Assembly: GCA_964629645.1 (NCBI GenBank)
Contig: CAZVSU010000030.1
Coordinates: forward strand, 1-27,796
Source of the DNA: JAAKFL01 sp964629645
GTDB taxonomy: Bacteria > Chlamydiota > Chlamydiia > Chlamydiales > SLFE01
Reading direction: 5' to 3'
Length of the DNA stretch: 27,796 bases
In this document: positions 24,124-27,796 of the stretch, in pieces
How the letters are laid out: every line of letters begins with the position of its first letter
Position numbering within the stretch: position 1 is the stretch's first letter
Position numbers and translations under genes: made by a program
Notes under the pieces: model-generated
The model's database searches: none
Told to the model about the DNA's origin: nothing
What the model saw: the letters and a program-made list of their open reading frames with translations, nothing else

Positions 24124-25613
24124 TGACAGACTATATTGATGAGCTGGAAAAAGACGAGATCTATTTTCGGGATCGTTGGCAGTTCGAGCAGAAATATGAC
24201 TTCCTCCCCGATCCGACTGCCGATCAGAGCGACTACAGACAGGAGTTTTATTTTTTCATTCCGGACGCTCTGCAAGTCAACGCATCGACCTACAACTCCA
24301 AACAATTCTACCGCGATCTCACGAATCTCATTCGACTGAAAACGCCCGTGCTGACGCTGCAGGAACTTGCCGACCTCAATTTTGCTCCCTCCCCTATGAA
24401 TAAAATTGAAAAGCTCAGGCAGTCAAAACAAACCAAGAAAAACAGGTCCCAATTAGAAGATGAACTCAAGCTTCTCGGCAATGTCTTTCGAAGCGCACTG
24501 AGAAAAAAAGGACGGGAGCTTTTGCACATTTTGACTGCGAAAAAACGCGATCTTTTTTTATCGGAGGCGGATCATTTTTTCGAAGAGCTGGATCACTTTC
24601 TCTTCCAATATGAGCATCTGAAGTCACAAACTTTGAGCGAGTGGAAAAGCGCATCAATAGACGAGCATTTTCACTACCTGTCCCGCTTCTTGCACCACTG
24701 CATGGATCAGTACCTGATTCAACTTTTAGATGAAATACGAACGCAAAAAGAAAAAGCGTACCAAAGCATCGACGAAAGGCTGACGAACCTTCTTAAAAAA
24801 ACACAGTCCGAAATCTCTCTGGATCCCTCTCAATCAGAAGAAGAGAGCGAAAAAATTGTCTATACAAAAAGCCTTCTGGACAAATTTTTTCTCGACTCGC
24901 TCAGATTGAATATCGATCATTTTTCCCCGCAAAAAAAATACCAAAATATTGTGGGCGCCTTCGCTGCCGCGATCGCCATGCTGGTTTTCTCCCTCCTCTT
25001 TATGTGGAAAGGGCAGTATATTTTGATCGACTCGACCCCTTTCATCGCCCTCACAGTCTTGCTTTATGTTCTCAAAGATAGGATCAAAGAAGGAATAAAA
25101 GGAGTCACAGCCCATCAGTCGCTCGGGTGGATGTCCGATTTCACGACGAAAATTCGCTCCTACGATAAAACGAAGACCCTTGGTGTGATCAGAGAGTCGT
25201 TTTCTTTCGTCGATCAAAGCCATGTCCCCGATGAAATCACACAAATTCGCAACAGAGAATTCCATACAGTTGTGGAATCGTTCAAACGGCCCGAAACCGT
25301 CATTTATTACCAGAAAAAGATCCGTATCAACCGAAAGCCCGAAGGTATGGAGTCGCGCCGCTTTATGTTGAATCTCATCTTCCGCTTCAACGTCCGTCAT
25401 TTTCTCGATAAGGCCAGCAACCCCTACTCCCCTTACCGCGTCCTCGACCCGAGTAACAATCAACTCAAGGTGCTGTCAATGCCCAAGGTCTATCACTTGA
25501 ACATCATCATCAAAACAACGGTCAAAAAAGGAAGCCGCTCTCCAAGAATCGATTTCCGAAAGGTGCGTGTTGTGGCCGACAAAAACGGAATCAAAAGGAT
25601 TGAATCCCCATGA
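24123..25613 (+). CDS. Unknown membrane protein with two central helices
   Basis: No family recognised. 496 residues. The N-terminal 270 residues are hydrophilic and helical, with a coiled-coil-like Lys/Glu/Gln-rich stretch (about 95-140) and several His-rich turns (DHFLFQYEH, DEHFHYLSRFLHHC). Two adjacent membrane helices follow at about 275-297 and 299-318. The C-terminal 170 residues contain a likely beta-rich region (VIYYQKKIRINRK, FMLNLIFRFNVRHFLD, VYHLNIIIKTTVKKG). There is no signal peptide, so both large domains are probably cytoplasmic with a short hairpin in the membrane. The start overlaps the cytochrome stop by one base and the stop overlaps the next start by four, so tight co-translation with a redox protein and a sulfotransferase is expected. 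Confidence 0.7.
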   Translation: MTDYIDELEKDEIYFRDRWQFEQKYDFLPDPTADQSDYRQEFYFFIPDALQVNASTYNSKQFYRDLTNLIRLKTPVLTLQELADLNFAPSPMNKIEKLRQSKQTKKNRSQLEDELKLLGNVFRSALRKKGRELLHILTAKKRDLFLSEADHFFEELDHFLFQYEHLKSQTLSEWKSASIDEHFHYLSRFLHHCMDQYLIQLLDEIRTQKEKAYQSIDERLTNLLKKTQSEISLDPSQSEEESEKIVYTKSLLDKFFLDSLRLNIDHFSPQKKYQNIVGAFAAAIAMLVFSLLFMWKGQYILIDSTPFIALTVLLYVLKDRIKEGIKGVTAHQSLGWMSDFTTKIRSYDKTKTLGVIRESFSFVDQSHVPDEITQIRNREFHTVVESFKRPETVIYYQKKIRINRKPEGMESRRFMLNLIFRFNVRHFLDKASNPYSPYRVLDPSNNQLKVLSMPKVYHLNIIIKTTVKKGSRSPRIDFRKVRVVADKNGIKRIESP

Positions 25614-26431
25614 TGCTTGGCTCAAAACGTCGTGTGATTGTTCTCCTCTTGCTGCTCTCCCTTTTCTTCTGCTGCGAGCTGGGCGCTAAACCGCAGAGAA
25701 AGACCTTGTCCAAGTCCCACAAAAGACCTTTTATGATCTACAGTTCCCCTAAAACAGGGGTGAACCTGTTGATCACTTTTCTGGACCTTCTCTTATCCAT
25801 CCGAGACAGACATCACACCCACCATTTCCCCGATGAGCCCTTCCTTGACAAAGCCTTAGCAAACAATTCCGTTGTCTTCGTCCCCATTCGCGATGTCCGC
25901 GATCAGATGGTCTCCGCCGCCCATTTTTATCATAAGATCGGTCGTTATCCCGATGCGATCATCGATGAACTCGACCTTCCCCCTTGCGATGTTCCGTTGA
26001 CCAGAAGCCAAGTCCAAAATCTGCTGCTTAAATTCATTCGCGAAGAATGGCCAAGGCGAGAAAATTGGCCGCTAAGGTTCATGTGGTCCTTTCGGGATAC
26101 CGCCCATCTTTTCTTGAGCGCGCCCGAACATGTTCATTTCGTCCGGTATGAAAATTTAATTGGAGAAAAAGGAGGGGGCGATCGGCAGAAACAGCAGCAG
26201 GAGATGTCTCTCATCGCTGAACAATTGAGGATCAGCCTCACTCAAAAAGAGCTCAATTTTTGTTCCGATCATATTTTCGGCCGCTCGTGGAACTTCAGAA
26301 AAGGAACCATCGGCCAGTGGAAAGACTATTTCACCGAGTGGCACTGCGACGAGTTTAAAACCCATTTTGGCGAGACACTCATCATTTTAGGATATGAAAT
26401 CGATGAGGAATGGCAATGCGATAACCCCTAA
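25610..26431 (+). CDS. Exported sulfotransferase-like protein
   Basis: P-loop-type sulfotransferase fold, expected to transfer sulfate from PAPS to an acceptor. 273 residues. A strongly hydrophobic N-terminus (about 9-25) followed by LGAKP looks like a signal peptide or anchor. PAPS-binding features: SSPKTGVNLL (45-54, the 5'-phosphosulfate loop), IRDVRDQMVSAAHF (93-106, the 3'-phosphate strand and helix) and a C-terminal FRKGTIGQWKDYF with RKG at 230-232. These match eukaryotic cytosolic-type sulfotransferases, so acquisition from a host is possible. Export is odd because PAPS is cytoplasmic; the N-terminus may be an anchor with the catalytic domain inside the cell. Its start overlaps the previous stop (ATGA). 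Confidence 0.75.
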   Translation: MMLGSKRRVIVLLLLLSLFFCCELGAKPQRKTLSKSHKRPFMIYSSPKTGVNLLITFLDLLLSIRDRHHTHHFPDEPFLDKALANNSVVFVPIRDVRDQMVSAAHFYHKIGRYPDAIIDELDLPPCDVPLTRSQVQNLLLKFIREEWPRRENWPLRFMWSFRDTAHLFLSAPEHVHFVRYENLIGEKGGGDRQKQQQEMSLIAEQLRISLTQKELNFCSDHIFGRSWNFRKGTIGQWKDYFTEWHCDEFKTHFGETLIILGYEIDEEWQCDNP

Positions 26432-26486
26432 ATACAACGATTTAAAAGGCGGCTTTGACGAAAGGGCCCAAAAACACGTGTTGCGC

Positions 26487-26963
26487 CTATGACTGTTCAA
26501 TCTCCTCGTCTTGGCCCTCTTGCAGCTTTTGACTTTCAAACAATTGATTGACCTCTTCGATAGATGACGTGATAACGTCTTGTATCATCGGATACTGCTT
26601 AGCAGCCTTTTCAAGTTCCTCTAGGTCCATATTTTCCATTAGAAGATCTTTCTGTCGAAAACCATTGGGCAACTTTTCAACCATTAACGTGTGTACAAAT
26701 CCTTTGATCATCTCGACTGGAAGATCTTCAGATAAACCGTTAAAAAACTCCACAAACTCCACAGGCGTCACATCATTGCCCTTTTCCCTCATATGAAACG
26801 ACAGGAGAGCTCCTTTCTTCGCTCCATCTAATTGAGCTAAATACAAAGATTCTAAATATTTGGTATCAACATAGCTCGCATCTTTGATTGAGTCCTCTAA
26901 ACCCTGACTGATGTTTTTCAATTCCGTATCGGTGAAGGTTTTTATCGGCGACTCCTGCTCCAC
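26487..26963 (-). CDS. Unknown C-terminal frame, probably cut off from the RasGAP-like frame by a stop
   Basis: 158 residues from GTG 26963; no ATG and no good ribosome site. Acidic and helical (TDTELKNISQGLEDSIKD near the start, EEVNQLFESQKLQEGQDEEIEQS at the end). No family recognised. It lies in the same reading frame as the upstream RasGAP-like frame, separated only by the TAA at 26976-26978 and four sense codons (Lys, Thr, Arg, Gln). This favours one original gene split by a nonsense change over two genes. If translated separately it would need reinitiation after the TAA. Confidence 0.55.
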   Translation of the reverse strand: MEQESPIKTFTDTELKNISQGLEDSIKDASYVDTKYLESLYLAQLDGAKKGALLSFHMREKGNDVTPVEFVEFFNGLSEDLPVEMIKGFVHTLMVEKLPNGFRQKDLLMENMDLEELEKAAKQYPMIQDVITSSIEEVNQLFESQKLQEGQDEEIEQS

Positions 26964-26975
26964 CTGACGGGTCTT

Positions 26976-27686
26976 TTACATCACTTTAGGAAGTTTGGTC
27001 AAATTTCTTACCCTCTTTCCAAGGGGCCGCTCAGTCTTCTTATCAGTAAAGGATTCGCTCCTTTGGCGACCTATTGTCGGCCTTGCTCTAGATTGAGTGG
27101 GAGCGCTGACTGTAAATTCCGGACTGATGTTCCCACCCCCCTCATCGAAACGCTGTGCCCTTCGTTTTTGTGGCGTCCTATGCCCGCCAATATGATGAAG
27201 TATATTTCTCAATCCCTTTTTCTTCGTTTTCGAAGGGATGTTTAACTCATCAACCAAACTAGAGGTGATTTGAGTGACTAAATTGTCTTCGGGCTTTTTA
27301 GGAAAGGAAAATTCTAAGAATGGCTCTTTTTTTGATTCTTTAATCTGATTGGCGTGGTTTTGGACAATTTTTGTAACGAGAACCGCAGTCCTTTTTTGAT
27401 CTGGAGTTATGATCATCGGATTGAGAAAGCGAAGAAACAATTGTGAGTCGAAAGTCTTTTGTGCGGCATCTCTCCCAAATCGATTGCCCCCTTCACTCGC
27501 AATGAGGCCCATAAGGTCCTTAACGTCCGGATCAAGACTATCTATTTGTTTTCCTACCTCAGAGACAAAATCCTTGGTCAGCGTCATTATGGTTCCCTCT
27601 CGCTCCTTGACTTTCGATTCATCTTCATCGTAGCCTTTTTGGTTCGGGTCGATCTCAAGAGAATCCTTTGGAATTTTATCGATCAA
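26976..27686 (-). CDS. RasGAP-domain-like fragment (probably a decaying gene)
   Basis: Carries the C-terminal core of a Ras GTPase-activating domain: SLEIDP (9-14), then LFLRFLNPMIITP (83-95; family signature FLRFxxPAIxxP) and RTAVLVTKIVQNHAN (99-113; family RTLxLIAKVIQNLAN). The loop between the two signatures is shorter than in animal GAPs. The frame has no ATG. TTG 27686 is the first possible start, yet GAP-like sequence (LATEFYNQKAGEWAQ) continues upstream in frame to 27746, just before stops at 27750-27752 and 27759-27761. The arginine finger (FRxN) that should precede LAT is absent. The C-terminal third is basic and low complexity (PQKRRAQRF). The RasGAP call rests on motif recognition only. 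The 5' part may lie beyond the window. Confidence 0.6.
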   Translation of the reverse strand: MIDKIPKDSLEIDPNQKGYDEDESKVKEREGTIMTLTKDFVSEVGKQIDSLDPDVKDLMGLIASEGGNRFGRDAAQKTFDSQLFLRFLNPMIITPDQKRTAVLVTKIVQNHANQIKESKKEPFLEFSFPKKPEDNLVTQITSSLVDELNIPSKTKKKGLRNILHHIGGHRTPQKRRAQRFDEGGGNISPEFTVSAPTQSRARPTIGRQRSESFTDKKTERPLGKRVRNLTKLPKVM

Positions 27687-27796
27687 ATTCGATACAATCG
27701 ATTGAGCCCACTCCCCGGCTTTCTGATTATAAAACTCAGTTGCTAGTACTTAGTCAATTTAATAGTGACAAGTAAGACTTGGCCATTTTATCCCGC

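Noticed and set aside
24834..25463. 209-codon open frame on the minus strand
   Set aside because: Antisense to the 496-residue membrane protein, which has good start-stop coupling on both sides; no independent evidence for the antisense frame.
26473..26482. AACACGTGTT palindrome in the gap between the sulfotransferase and the RasGAP-like region
   Set aside because: A 10-bp palindrome between convergent ends; too short and badly placed for an operator, and no T tract for a terminator.

Overview
The window reads as chromosome of an environmental, amoeba-associated chlamydia (Chlamydiota, order Parachlamydiales). The pointers are a TLC-type nucleotide transporter, a chlamydial-looking XerC and many genes with eukaryote-like or effector-like domains: a USP deubiquitinase, two caspase-like proteases, a Ser/Thr kinase-like protein and a RasGAP-like fragment. 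Family or species cannot be fixed from the sequence. Coding density is very high, base composition is near 50% GC by eye, and no gap exceeds 300 bases. I see no rRNA, tRNA, insertion sequence or CRISPR array.

Layout. 1-1799 (+): the 3' part of a rhomboid protease, then ribonuclease Z. 1784-5425 (-): a compact five-gene run, transcribed as USP deubiquitinase, small secreted protein B2, caspase-like A2, small protein B1, caspase-like A1. The B-A pair is a tandem gene duplication. 5507-11881 (+): xerC, astD, astB and a large FAD/Fe-S 2-hydroxyacid dehydrogenase, all touching or overlapping. 11918-16440 (-): two large paralogous proteins of unknown function with NLS-like basic clusters. 16563-17672 (+): a further unknown helical protein. 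17627-19174 (-): adenylate kinase and a LysR regulator. 19265-21713 (+): nucleotide transporter and the threonylcarbamoyl-AMP synthase TsaC/Sua5. 21611-23114 (-): a kinase-like protein and an upstream ORF that may be its frameshifted N-terminus. 23257-26431 (+): a three-gene operon with a TsdA-like diheme cytochrome c, an unknown membrane protein and an exported sulfotransferase-like protein. 26487-27796 (-): a RasGAP-like reading frame broken by in-frame stops, more AT-rich by eye than its surroundings.

How it fits together. Housekeeping genes (rnz, xerC, adk, tsaC) alternate with probable host-interaction modules. The most striking are the deubiquitinase/caspase-like run and the RasGAP-like remnant. 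The arginine succinyltransferase genes astD and astB suggest host arginine can be used as a nitrogen or carbon source if the missing steps (astA, astC, astE) lie elsewhere. The TsdA/sulfotransferase operon suggests sulfur-compound chemistry at the envelope. All functions were assigned by reading motifs; no database search was possible.
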